DNA of 64,000 bases. It comes from Neoconidiobolus thromboides FSU 785. Its lineage: Eukaryota; Entomophthoromycota; Entomophthoromycetes; Entomophthorales; Neoconidiobolaceae. The stretch covers positions 124,001-188,000 of the forward strand of contig MU626263.1 of NCBI GenBank assembly GCA_025603075.1, given 5' to 3'. Of the stretch, positions 36,065-51,480 are shown piece after piece. The translations under genes were made by a program, and so were the position numbers. The notes beneath the pieces are model-generated. The model worked only from the letters and a program-made list of their open reading frames with translations. It was not told the DNA's origin and did not search any database. How positions within the stretch are numbered: the first letter of the stretch is position 1; each line of letters opens with the position of its first letter.

Positions 36065-39000
36065 CATCTCATCCAATCTATCGGATTTAAATGGAATTAA
36101 AGCTTCTTTTATATTCAGTAATTGAAATTCAGTATTAAAAAAGCATACTTTTAATTCCTTTTTATTGAACTGTATTTTAAATACATTTGATAATATTAAA
36201 AATAATTCATTATTCTATGGTAAATAAAAAGTTAATTAACATTGTCATTAAACTGTAATATATTAATTATTACCTTTTCAATTTTATTATTAAAGTCTAT
36301 TTCATCTATGTCTATTTTATCATTGTTAACTTCACTATTATTAAAATCTAGTTCAATTTCATCTTCATTAGCATTTTCATTACTAGAATTCATTTGTTCC
36401 TCACAAAACTGTATTTTCTTTTTTAACTCATTGTCATTATCAACCTCAATTATATCCCTTAATTTCACATCCCCTAAAAAAAGCATCAGTAAACCAATCA
36501 AAATCAAATAAGTAGCTAATAACACTCATTACCCTCTATAACCCACGAAAAAGTTTCCAATAATGTCCAAAAATACATTGCTATTATAATTGAATTTGTT
36601 TTATACTTGTCATCCAAATATTGAATTAAAATTAGAATTTCTTTTTTTTTTAAACAAATACTTATTAACTTTTCATAATATTGTTCAATATCTTGTAATT
36701 GATATTTCATTGCCAAATCGAGTGCCATTTTACTCCCCAGTACTTTATCCTTACAATTTAAAACAATATTAGCTGCTTTAGAATATTCCTTGAATTTTAA
36801 ATAATTTTCCATAACTTTTATATACTCTTCTTTTTCGATTAAATATTGATTGTATTTTTCATAAATAGTAACAATTAACTTTTGTTTATTTATTAAATTA
36901 TTACTCTCAATTAATTTTAATCCAAGTTCAAATTCTTGATTTTTTACTAAACATTGAATTGCTAATTCAATTTTACCCATATAAAGATATATTACAACTC
37001 CAATTAATGTACTTTCATTATTATTATTATTATTGCTCATCTCACCCGCTACTTTTTCCATCATTTGATAATAACTTTCATTCCCTAATAATGGAGATAA
37101 AGATAATAACAATAAAGATTTAATTATACTATGATTTTGATCGTTATTACTGTTATTAAATTGATTAAAACATGAAATTAATTCTCCGTTTAACAATTGA
37201 TTTAATATCAATTTGTTATTATTATTATTGTTTGAATTCTCTCTTCTATTCTCTATCGTTGATGATGCCGTGCTTAAACCATTATTTTCTTCTTTGATAT
37301 TAATAATTTGATGTTTCTTATTATTATTGTTAATTGTTTCAATTGTACTATCAGTATGATTATATTTGATCTTTTTATTTTGATTGTGACGTATATTAAC
37401 TTCCTCACTCATTTTATTCTTAACTTCCACTTTTGCATTTAACTTTTTAAAATTATTCACTTTCTCTTTCCAACAATTAAAATCCCAAAGTAATAATTTA
37501 CAATCATTAAAACCTGAAATAATTAACTTATTATTGATCCATATTCCACAATTCACTGGCTTTGAATAATCCAACAATAAGATGGATACTAAAGTTATAT
37601 TGTTCTCGATTTGATAAACCAAACTAGTACCATCAATACTAGTACTTAACAAAAAACTTGTTTTAAATTGTAAACTGGTAATTTTAGATTTTTGTTTTTG
37701 TAAGATAAAATCATACTCGTTATGAACTTTGTTTCGTTCCTTTTGTACCCTAATTTTATTCAATTTAGTTCTAATGATTCATTAATAGAAACCATACAAC
37801 TTACATCTTAAATCTATCACAATTAACCAAAATTATACTGCCGTCATCAAAACCAATTGCCAACATTGTAAACTCTTCATTTTCTGCAATAGCCAAAATC
37901 GGAGAACAAATGTTTATAAAGGAATAAATTAAACAATAATTTTTAGTTAAATAAACATTCATTTTTCCATTAGAATAACCTAGTGTGAAATAATTTCCGT
38001 TATTTATAAATTGAAATTGAGTGAGCTGTATATTTTCTTCATTATTTATCTAACAACAATTATTAAGTAGATTTAAATTATAAATTATAAATTATAAATT
38101 ATGTTGGATTTACCTTCAATATATTTATTAACGAATTGGATATAATAATTGAAATATCATTTAAATGATAAAACAATAACTTTCCACTTTTATATAAAAC
38201 TGCTATTACATTAAATTCACTTTCATTTTCCTTCTTATTATTCCTAATCCGCATTTCATCTTCTTCCAATAGTAATAGTTCCAAATTGTCCAAATCATTC
38301 AATTGACCAATCCATTTTAATTTGATAATTTGAATTTGTTCAATTAAATTGCTATTGTTGACATTATTATTCATAATTTTATTATTATTATTACTTTTAT
38401 TTAACGTTTTGATTTTTTGATTTCTTATATTTAACTTTCCAATTTGGCCATTATTACATACAAACCATAATTGATTTTCTATTTCAGGATGGAATTGAAT
38501 CTAAGTTAAAATTAAATAATAAACTATTATTATATTTATTATTGTTATATTAAATAATAATAAACTTACCTTATTGACTGAATGATGAATATTATTCCAA
38601 ATATTAAAAATCACTTCTAACTTCTTCTGTTTTCCATCTAATTTTAAAATTTTAATTTTATCTTCATTATTAGCAATAGCAACTAATGATTTATCCCACT
38701 GAGCAATCGAAACATTTGAAATTGGCGAATTCAAAGTGTCGGTACTTTTTTTGATTTTGTAACTTTTTAAATCCCAGCAAATAATTTTACGATCTAATGA
38801 ATATGTAATTACAGATTGTTGGTGTTGATTAATTAATATCGAAAATAAACTTCGTTTATGACCATCTTCTTTCTTGTTTTGAATACTAATAATTTTATTC
38901 GTTACCACTTTCCATAAGTTCAATTTACCACTACAAAAATGAAATAAATAAATTCAATTTTTATTATACCACATTTCTTTAATATAAACTTACTTTTTAT

Positions 39001-40149
39001 TCGCTACAATCAATTGTAACTCCTCCTCATTTAACACATCAAATGCAACAAACCCTTCATCTTTATATTTTTTTTTATCCAACTTTAAACTTAATATATT
39101 ATTACTTTCTTTCTTATTTAAATTATTAAATACAATATAATATTGATCTAATGAGCATGATATTAATATTGGGAATTCTTTATTCATTATCTCTATATTA
39201 TGTTATATTATATTGTTATTAGTTATTATTATTAGTTATTATTACTAGTATTATATTATTAAACTTACCATTAACCACCAATTGAATTTTTAATATTTCC
39301 AAACTATGCTGATTTAATGTAAATAAAACATTGATCTCCAATTCAGTATCGGCTTTTGCAATCAATATAGTACCATCCTTATATCTTAAAAACATTATCA
39401 ATTTTACTTAATAAATGTCAATAATATTTACCCGATCGCCAAATAACATTCCTTATTAAATAGTATACTATCAAAGCAAGTAATTTGTCCTTTTTTAATT
39501 TGGTACTTTTTAATTTTTTTACTTATTAAACTATACAAAACTAAATTCCCAGTTTTATCCCCTAAAATAAAATAAAAATAAAACAAAATTATTAATAAAT
39601 AGGGCTTAGTTATGATTTAACTTGTTTTATCCTTACCACAAACAATAATGTCTTTTAACCTCATCCAACATACCGCCATAACATCTTTCTATACCAATTA
39701 AAAAACTTAAAAACTTTCATTCGTCATTGAAATTTTTTGTCTCTCTTCAAACTTACCTTAAACCAAGCAAATTCAGCCACTATTTGACCTCTATCTGTCC
39801 CCCTCCCACCTTTCCAAATTTTAACTTGACCATTCGCACCTCCGGTCAGAAATCGGCTAACTTTTTCCCTCTCCTCTTCCACCTCATTTGGACTATTCTC
39901 TGAAATTTCTAAACAAAAACTAGTCACTCTAGGGTAATGGCAATCAATATTGAAGATTAACTCAAAAGTTGTACAATCAAGACAATAAATGCCATTTTTA
40001 CTACAATAATAATACAATTGTGAATTTGGATCGAGACCAAATAAATTACTATTGTACCAATTAGGAGATTGGTAAATGCCATAAAGGCTATTGGATTCAT
40101 ATAACTTTGAGTGTTGAGCTATTTCATTGAATTGAAGCGTATCATCCAT
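36023..40149 (-). CDS. Gemin5-like WD40-TPR RNA-binding protein
   Basis: Eleven exons (40149-39757, 39688-39637, 39561-39432, 39384-39269, 39192-38994, 38930-38570, 38500-38114, 38049-37805, 37749-36533, 36473-36274, 36214-36023) join in phase to give 1163 residues. The N-terminus has the SPNWY motif (about residue 28) followed by two sets of WD40 repeats (for example LTGGANGQVKIWKGG, IGYKDGTILIAKAD, TYSLDRKIICWDL, STSIDGTSLVYQI). SPNWY and AIGYKDG match Gemin5, where SPNWY starts the snRNA-binding propeller. The C-terminal helical part (IYLYMGKIELAIQCLV, YNQYLIEKEEYIKVMENYLK, AANIVLN) matches the Gemin5 TPR-like region. In animals Gemin5 recognises snRNAs for SMN-dependent Sm assembly. An Asn-rich linker lies at about 37020-37330. 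The last residues are a run of Leu from a TAA microsatellite. Confidence 0.72.
36032..36063. repeat. Triplet microsatellite (TAA/TTA) in the last exon of the Gemin5-like gene
   Basis: Nine consecutive TAA triplets on the plus strand are read as TTA (Leu) on the coding strand, giving a 10-Leu run just before the stop codon. Simple-repeat expansion inside a coding end. Confidence 0.8.
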
Positions 40150-40406
40150 TGAATATATTACTCTCTTTTATTATAAATTAGACAAATAAAACAAGAAATA
40201 AACTTAGTTTTTAGACAATAAATTGAGTTTTTTAACATTGTCATTTTTTAATTCAGTAATTCCTCGGTTAAAAAATATCCTTTTTAGTTCTACCAATCAA
40301 ATTTCATTTCTCTATTATCAATAATTTCAATTTTTAAACCCTTTAAGTTTGAATGATTCATTTTTCTTCCTTATTACCGCTAACCACCACCTAACAACGT
40401 ACCACA
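40150..40406. promoter_or_regulatory. Bidirectional promoter between the Gemin5-like gene and TSR2
   Basis: 257 bp between divergent start codons, AT-rich and non-coding; promoter role inferred from the layout. Confidence 0.4.
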
Positions 40407-40973
40407 ATGGTTCATCCAAACGAGCTATTATTCCGCGAAGGTCTTGAGATTATCTTTAATTTATGGGAATCCTTGAAACTTGCTATAAGAAATGAGTGGG
40501 GAGGCCCTGATTCTAAAGAAAAAAGGGATTGGATGCTAGATATTATAGTAGCTGAATTTCGTACAAGTAAAGTTTATTTAAATCAAGTATTTTAATGAGT
40601 TGTTATTAATAAAAGGAAATTTTTAATTAACTAGAGGGCAAACGTATAGAAGTATTTGATATTGAAGATATCTTAACTCAAATAATGAGTGATGAATTTG
40701 AAACCATTTTAGAAGATGATTCCGCATATATTGTAAGTTTTTACATTTCAATTTTAATTTACTTTCACTGGTTTAATCTTTTATTTCAACAAGGTTTCCA
40801 AAGACATCTTTAAATTATATGGTCAAATAGTGAAGTCAGATCTCTCCTTCTTAACCCGATTGAGAGAAATCCAACAAATTCGAGGCAACAGTAGTGCTAA
40901 TATATTACCAAATAGCATGGAAGATGGACAAGATTCTACTGATGAAGAAGACGATGATGAAGAAGGTATGTAA
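40407..40973 (+). CDS. TSR2: Pre-rRNA processing protein Tsr2
   Basis: Escortin-type chaperone that in yeast carries eS26 (Rps26) to pre-40S particles. Three exons (40407-40586, 40637-40732, 40794-40973) join in phase to give 151 residues. The N-terminal FREGLEIIFNLWESLKLAIRNEWGGPDSKEKRDWM block with the WGGP signature identifies the family; VFDIEDILTQIMSDEFETILEDDS and VSKDIFKLYGQI follow, and the tail is acidic (DSTDEEDDDEE). Exon 2 must start at 40637 (TAGAG acceptor), because the earlier TAG acceptor leads to an immediate stop. The C-terminus is uncertain: the frame stops at GGTATGTAA, but GTATGT could instead be a donor joined to 41012, replacing the last residues by a short alternative tail. 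Confidence 0.87.
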
Positions 40974-41042
40974 AAAAAATTGATAGAGCGATAGAGATAT
41001 AGAAGATTCTATGAAAGGGGGTTGATAAAGTTTTTTTATAGT

Positions 41043-42269
41043 TCATTTTTTTAATAAAATATCAAGTTCACTTTGGTTTTGATGGATTTTTGTTGTTGAT
41101 TTTGAATGATACAGTTTGGTGCTATACGTTTGGATCGAGGTTAATAAACTTTTTTCTTGATTTATTAAGTCGATTAATTCACTTTGAAATTGAATTGTTT
41201 TTTGTAGCTGATCTCAATCATGTTAGTTATTAGTTTGATTTATTATATAATTATCATTACTTTTGTTTGTTTTTCAAATTTTAATTGATTCTTATTTATG
41301 TCTTGATCCCACTGCTCTATTTGATTTACAAATGTAGCTAGTATTAATTAGTACTTTATCTATTGGTAAAGGTGATTTTAATTACCTTTATCAAATTTAC
41401 AATTTTTAATAACCAATTTGTTTGAAATGGGATTAAAATTAGTAGCTAATTGCTGATAATAAGGTAGATAGTTTTTATAATTAAGTTGATTGAAAGTAGT
41501 AAATTGTTTCTAAATAAAAATAAAGATAAAAATAAAAATATAATCAATAGAATATAAAACTACCATCTCCTTTAAAACATCGTTTCCTTTCTCCTCTTCT
41601 TTTTTAATCTCAATTTCATTCTCTAAACTCAAACTTTCCAACTGTAATTCCCTTAATCTATTTGACTCATTTCCATATTGAATCTATAAAAGATTACGTT
41701 TTAATCGTAACAGATTAATTCGATACTTTTCGTTACCTTTAACCCCTCTCTTTGTTTTTGAAAATTCTTTTCTGTTAGCAAGTTCAAGTATTCACTTTGA
41801 ATATAAAGCAATTTGGTTTTTAATTCTTCTTCTTCGTTGGTTATAAAAGACTAGAAATTTAGTAGCATTAATTATTGTTGATTTTTTTGTTTTTAAAATC
41901 GAATGTTCTACTTTTAACTTACATTTTCATTAGCTTGCTGCTGTTGCTTAGGTACTTTTTCTTCTTTTTATAATTAATTAAAATCATTTTATCCAAAATA
42001 ATCAATAGAATGCCCATACCTTTTTTCAATCCATTATCTTTTTTTTCAAATTTCAATTGTACAGTTTTATCTTTAATGTTATTTTCATTGTTATTCAACT
42101 TAACTAAGGGCTTAATTAGTCTCATTCACTTCATTTCAATTTTCATAACTTTACTTTTCTTTATTGAATTACTTGATAATGTAGAACTGCTTCTTTGTTG
42201 CATTAATGTCTCCTCTCTTTCTTTCTTGACACCAATTTGATTTTTACTACCACTACCTTTTCTATCCAT
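41043..42269 (-). CDS. Coiled-coil protein of unknown function
   Basis: Eight exons (42269-42155, 42103-42020, 41963-41923, 41850-41737, 41683-41564, 41509-41386, 41337-41261, 41207-41043) join in phase to give 279 residues; that all phases fit supports a real gene. The first 85 residues are basic, Ser/Asn/Gln-rich and probably disordered (MDRKGSGSKNQIGVKKERE, later PKQQQQANEN). Two coiled coils follow: residues about 90-165 (EEELKTKLLYIQSEYLNLLT, SNRLRELQLESLSLENEIEI) and 205-279. No catalytic motif. A basic unfolded head on a coiled coil is seen in microtubule- or kinetochore-associated proteins, but I cannot assign a family. It converges on TSR2 with 69 bp between stops and starts 120 bp downstream of the SPT16 stop. 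Confidence 0.7.
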
Positions 42270-42389
42270 AATAAAAAAACAAGCAAAAAAAAAAGTGAAA
42301 AAAACTTAAAATTGTTCAAAAAAATTTGAGTAAAAAAATACTACTAATATTTATTCACTTATAATTTAACTTGTTATATTTTATTTTAT

Positions 42390-46612
<4,223 letters not shown>

Positions 46613-47200
46613 ATTGAATAAAAAGGCTACAATTTTTTTTAATTGTATTGATAATATGGGAATTTGATTAGTATTTTGATTGGTTAGAGACAATGGGATT
46701 CGCGTAGTTGGCTTATTCAATCAAATTGACTATGATCTTTTGATTAGCTTTAATTGGTAAATTGATAAAAAATCACGCAAAATTTTATTTGATAATGAGT
46801 TAGTAGTCATTATTTTATCAATATTTTTATTGTTTGACTTATATTAGTTATGTGTTAAAGTTTATAAGCTTATTTTCTTAATAACTTAATACATATTCAT
46901 TAAGTTATAATCTCATTATATTATAATAATTATCTAGACTTTAATTTTGTTTAATTTAGGAATGTTTTTTATCCTCATTGTTTTGTTTATTTTTTAATAT
47001 TTAAAACTGGATAATTTGCTTATAGATTTTTATAGACATTATTGTATATCTTATAAAAATAATATTGATACCAGAATCAAAGTCAAGTTTACAACAGTAA
47101 CATATATTATGAAGGTTTTAAAGTTTTTAAGCCTAGTAATGTATCACTTTATAATTTAATATAAGGCTATAAAGCTTTTTAAACAAATATAAAAGGAATG

Positions 47201-47306
47201 ATATGGAAGTGTTTTTTTGACTTCATTGTTTTTTCCATTTTTCAAGCAGTATTTAAGCGGAAAATTTGTTAGTAAAATTCTTGAACACAAAAATACATCC
47301 TCATAT
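47201..47306 (-). mobile_element. MITE-like palindromic element, copy 8
   Basis: Reverse orientation: ATATGGAAGTG end, TTGACTTCATTGTTTTTTCC arm, AAGCAGTATTTAAGCGGAAA centre, ACATCCTCATAT end. Confidence 0.85.
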
Positions 47307-47462
47307 TATAATAAAGTTTAAAAATAGTTTATTTAAAAATAAAATAAAAAAAACTTTAATAAACAAATAAAGATGAAAATAATTTTATTTATATTTAACA
47401 TAATATTATCAATTTTGATAATAATTCTAGTATTGTTTTTTTATTTTTAAAGATAACAAAAG

Positions 47463-47569
47463 CATATGGGGATGTGTTTTTGTATTTAAGAATTTTATTA
47501 ATAGCTTTTCCACTCAAATAGCCCTTAAAAAATGGAAAAAGTAATGAGGTCAAAAAAACATCCCCATGC
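47463..47569 (+). mobile_element. MITE-like palindromic element, copy 9
   Basis: Near-consensus: CATATGGGGATGTG end, CTTTTCCACTCAAATAGCCC centre, AATGGAAAAAGTAATGAGGT arm, ACATCCCCATG end. It faces copy 8 in opposite orientation about 160 bp away. Confidence 0.87.
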
Positions 47570-48327
47570 TTTTTTTAAAATTATAAACATTTATATTATT
47601 GTATCAATTAGAAAATTACTGTACTATAAAAGTTTTAAATAAATGAAATGATATTTTATCTTATATCATTTTATTAAAATAGTGATATTTATAAAATAGT
47701 TGTTTTTTTAAACTAATTTAATAATATAAATACAATATCACAATGAGTATATATGTTTTTTGAATACTTATCAATAAATTTAAGATAAATTATAAAATGG
47801 CATACAAAAAATAACATGAAATTAAAATCTTAACTTTTTCATATAAACAATTAATTTTTATTATAGACAAATTTAATACCAAAGTTTTTATTTAACTTAA
47901 TAATTTGTAATTTTTATTTAGTCTAAGTCATCTATAATCATTCTTACATTTAAAAGCATCAACTAAAAAACAAGCTAAATAAAAGTTGCTATTAAATCAA
48001 ATAATAATATCCAAGTAATTTTTAAACTAACTATAGAATCCGTTTTTTTTACTTATACCTCTATGCATAATATTAGCTTTGAACATTTTACTACTTATTT
48101 TTAAAAATAAATAGCTTAAAGTTACAAATAGCTTATAACAATAATTTAATAAAATTGTATAGCAAATTAACCAGACTTTTATCTTACAAAATATCTGAGT
48201 CAAAAGTGTTATCGTTTATTAATTAACAAACCATTATCAAAAAAAAATTTATATAGCATTTAAATAACTTATCTTTGTGAAATCTGGTACTCAGTGATTC
48301 GAGCCAAATGTAATTATTGCTTGTTGA

Positions 48328-48435
48328 ATGTGGGGATATTTTTTTTGGCTTCATTACTTTTTCCATTTTTCAGACACTATTTGAGTGAAAAGATTATTAA
48401 TAAAGTTCCTAAACAAAAGAACACATCCCCATATG
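48328..48435 (-). mobile_element. MITE-like palindromic element, copy 10
   Basis: Reverse orientation: GTGGGGATAT end, GGCTTCATTACTTTTTCCAT arm, CAGACACTATTTGAGTGAAA centre, ACATCCCCATATG end. Confidence 0.85.
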
Positions 48436-49031
48436 CTGTAAGTCGAGAGGTCTTAGTTTATGTGACTAAGTTAGATTTGGATTATGAAGAATAGCAAATA
48501 ATATGCTACATAATATGTAAGATAGATAGAATAGACAATACTACTGTAAAATCTACGTAAAATACTACTAAGAAAATTTAGTGGCTTTATTAAATGTAAT
48601 AGATATCAGGGAATAATTGGGTTAAAAAGCCTCAAGTTATATTTCAAAATCTCTTTTATATTCCGACAAGTATGGATATTAAAATGAGAAGATGATGTTC
48701 TTTCGAATGAAGTTGGAAATTCACACATCAAATCAAAATAAGGGTTTGAAATCAATTGTCTCCGAGCTCGAGAACACAACTTAAGTGATTATTATGCTAT
48801 AATCAATCATGGGGCTGATAAAGTAATATTTCGTATCTTAAAAGGATCAAGTAAATAGCTTTTGTTATTATCACATTCCTTAAGAGTAATTAAGCTATAT
48901 CGCATTTAGTAATGTTTTTTAAGTTATGTTAGAAATGTTTTTTATACCTTTTATCCTTTATATTTTATTAAGTGCTTTAACTTTTAAATCTATAGACACT
49001 ATTTTAAAAATAATCAATAAGCTTTAGTTTA

Positions 49032-49110
49032 CATAATGTTTTTTCGGCTTCACTTTTTCCATTTTTTAAATGCTATTTGAGTGGGAAGATTATTAATAGA
49101 ATTCTTAAAA
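49032..49110 (-). mobile_element. MITE-like element, truncated copy (left of tandem pair)
   Basis: Reverse orientation. CGGCTTCACTTTTTCCATTT and AAATGCTATTTGAGTGGGAA are clear, followed by the TTAATAGAATTCTTAAAAA arm. The terminal ends are missing or worn. Confidence 0.7.
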
Positions 49111-49113
49111 AGT

Positions 49114-49218
49114 ACATGGGGATGTTTTTTTGGCTTCGTTATTTTTTCCATCTTTTAAGTGCTATTTGAGTGAAAAAATTGTTAGTAAATTCTTAAGTAC
49201 AAAAATACATCCCCATAT
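49114..49218 (-). mobile_element. MITE-like palindromic element, copy 11
   Basis: Reverse orientation, well preserved: ACATGGGGATG end, TTTTAAGTGCTATTTGAGTG centre, TACATCCCCATAT end. It directly follows a truncated copy in the same orientation. Confidence 0.87.
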
Positions 49219-49396
49219 CATCATAATATTTTAAAAAGTGAATATTGATTTAAATCTAACTTCATATTATTGAATAAATATTTGAACATAAAAAGAAGAA
49301 AAAGCTTGCCTGTTTTAATGATATAAACAAGCTTAGTGATATTTATTGATAAATAAAAATAAAAATATTAAATAAAAGCAAGAAATAATAAAAACT

Positions 49397-50222
49397 CTAA
49401 AAACTCCCCTTTCATACAACATAGTAATTTAAAGATGATCTTTTTGTCCATTGGCTTTCATAAGAAAAGCTCCCAATATTCAAGCATTGCTATGGCATCA
49501 ATGATAGCTAACTTATAATATATTTTTCTTAATAATCTTTCATTACAATATAGTAGCAAAAGTTGAATTTATCAACAACAAATTTTATCTCAAAAATTTT
49601 ACCTTGGATATTTTTATTACACTTTTTTTGAGCGGCTGCAGTCATTGAGGTATTTAGCTGAAAGTCACTATTTAGATAAATGAATTGATGCTAATTTTTT
49701 TCATGGACTAATCAAACGGTCTGAATAGTGATATTTCTACTCTCATTTTTGGCATTTGTTGAAATGTTTATCACTAACTTTAAGTGATGAATAAATTGCT
49801 CTTACAATAACTTTCAATCCATTATCTAGTAATAATATGCTATGAATTAATAGAGTTATTCCATCAGTTTACTCTTTATTCTTTATTCTTTATTTTTTAT
49901 TTTTTATTTTTTATTTTTTGATACAACTGTACCTGAGATATTGTGTAATTATATTAAACTCAATTTATTTAAAAACCTTCCTTTGAATTGTTGTTAATTG
50001 ATCTGAAGTTATAAAAAAGTTAAATTCAAGAATCCTAGATCCATCATAATCTTATAAGATTGTTTGTTGCATTTTTCCTTCTAAAACATTTGGAGGATCG
50101 TGAGTGAGTACATTTTTAGTATTACTCGTTCCTTGAATAGTAGCGTTGAGTGCTTCTTGTTTGATTTCTCGAAAGTTAGAGACACTGGATTCAAAATTTT
50201 GTATTGATTATTTGCCTGGCAT
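49397..50222 (-). pseudogene. Pseudogene A of an unrecognised family (paired with pseudogene B)
   Basis: Reading from an ATG at 50222, the frame shows a protein-like pattern broken by stops: MPGK, stop, SIQNFESSVSNFREIKQEAL, NATIQGTSNTKNVLTHDPPN, VLEGKMQQTIL, stop, DYDGSRILEFNFFITSDQL. It aligns along its length with pseudogene B just upstream, so it is one of two dead copies of a tandem duplicate. A TTTATTC/TTTATTTT microsatellite (49871-49919) interrupts it. I do not recognise the family. Confidence 0.6.
49871..49919. repeat. Microsatellite (TTTATTC / TTTATTTT units)
   Basis: About three CTTTATT units followed by four TTTATTTT-type units in a row, inside pseudogene A. Confidence 0.75.
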
Positions 50223-50399
50223 TTTTATTCAAAAATAATCCAAAGATAGACCTAAAGTTTTCAATATTGAGTAAAGATCTAGAAATGTATAAAAGAGGTA
50301 AAGTCTATATTTTATTTTGAAAAAGTTAAACAAATTTAGTGGTACTTATCAACAAACTAAAATGTATCGCAAAGTGATAAATAAAAAAGTAGTCAGTAA

Positions 50400-51169
50400 C
50401 TAAAACTCCAATATTTCCCTTCTCATATGAACAATTAACTTGAGGATAGTCTCTTTACCTATTGGGTTCTCCAACTCAAGTTTTTTTAACTTAATCATTT
50501 CCACTCTATCAATAGAGGGAATGGAACCAATAAGCTCTTTTAAATAAGCTTCTATAATAATAGAATAGCAGAGATATACACCATCTCCCATAAACTTCAT
50601 CTCAATAATTTTCATATCTTTAAACTGTTTTGTATTACAATATTGTTGAGCTGCTTCAATCATTGAATAAGCTAATAATACATCTTCATCTAATTAAACG
50701 ATTTTTCCTTAATGCTTTTCCCTGTAAATTAATTATACAATTCGATTATTATCATTTGTGTGTTTATATGTGATCTTAGTTTCAAACTGTTGATGATCAA
50801 TTTTGAATAGTTCATAACTTGGTTTCATAAATCAATTGAGCTCAATCAGTTATAAATCTTTGACTTTGTGGTATATTTGAACTTTGATCCTAATTTACTA
50901 ACATATCTCGTAGTTGGTATAAGAGTCTTCTTTGGACGTTTATTGATTGGTTGGAAGTTTTAAAAAAACTGATCCAAGGGTCTCCTCTCCAGTATAATCT
51001 TTAGGATTAAACATTATGCTTCACCCTCAATAGGATTTGGAGGATTATAATTAAATATGTCTTTTATACCAGTTGTTTCTTGGATTTTTATGTTCAGAGT
51101 TTACTTTCCAACTATTCCAAATTTGGAGACATTGTATTGGAAACTTTTAGTTGGTGATCTACGTTGCAT
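50400..51169 (-). pseudogene. Pseudogene B of the same unrecognised family
   Basis: From an ATG at 51169 the frame reads MQRRSPTKSFQYNVSKFGIV, then has stops at positions where copy A is open or differently broken (GK, stop, TLNIKIQETTGIKDIF and NYNPPNPIEGEA, stop). The C-terminal 87 codons (50663-50400) are still open and contain KDMKIIEMKFMGDGVYLCYS, SIPSIDRVEMIKLKKLELEN and IVHMRREILEF. A shared pattern with copy A is DPPN/NPPN followed by (V/P)(L/I)EG. The open C-terminal part could be mistaken for a gene. Function unknown. Confidence 0.6.
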
Positions 51170-51480
51170 TTTTTGAGTTTTAAAGAAAATCAAAATATAG
51201 TTCAAGAATAAATTCCAGAATTAAAAAGTTGAAATCATTTTGGGGTAAGTTTATTTTCAATCCCCAAAAATAGGATTGGAAATGGAATTGGAATCCTCGA
51301 CTACTATTGGTTGGATTGTTATTAAACTAACAAAAAAAAGCATTAATTTTTAATAGTAAAAATAAAATTATTTGTTTTTTTAAACTAATATAAATTTTAA
51401 TTTAATATTAATTTTTTATACTATAAAAAGACAATATAAACTTTGAATAACTATTAAAAAAGAGACACAGTTTTTTAAAG
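51170..51480. other. Short intergenic region upstream of NUG1
   Basis: About 310 bp of AT-rich DNA holding the NUG1 promoter; nothing specific recognised. Confidence 0.4.

Larger units (their letters stand above)
46613..49396. other. Long intergenic region rich in MITE-like elements
   Basis: About 2.8 kb with five recognisable palindromic elements and a possible worn one at about 46960-47010. No intact gene. A short frame at 48750-48855 is too short to call. Confidence 0.5.

Noticed and set aside
40961-41033. Extra 3' exon of TSR2 using GTATGT at 40966
   Set aside because: The intron would be only 37 nt, shorter than nearly all others, and the added tail is not family-like. It is kept only as an alternative in the TSR2 entry.
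48750-48855. Short frame with an ankyrin-like AIINHGADKV string
   Set aside because: Too short, broken upstream by a stop, and a single ankyrin-like string can occur by chance; it might be a relic but cannot be supported.
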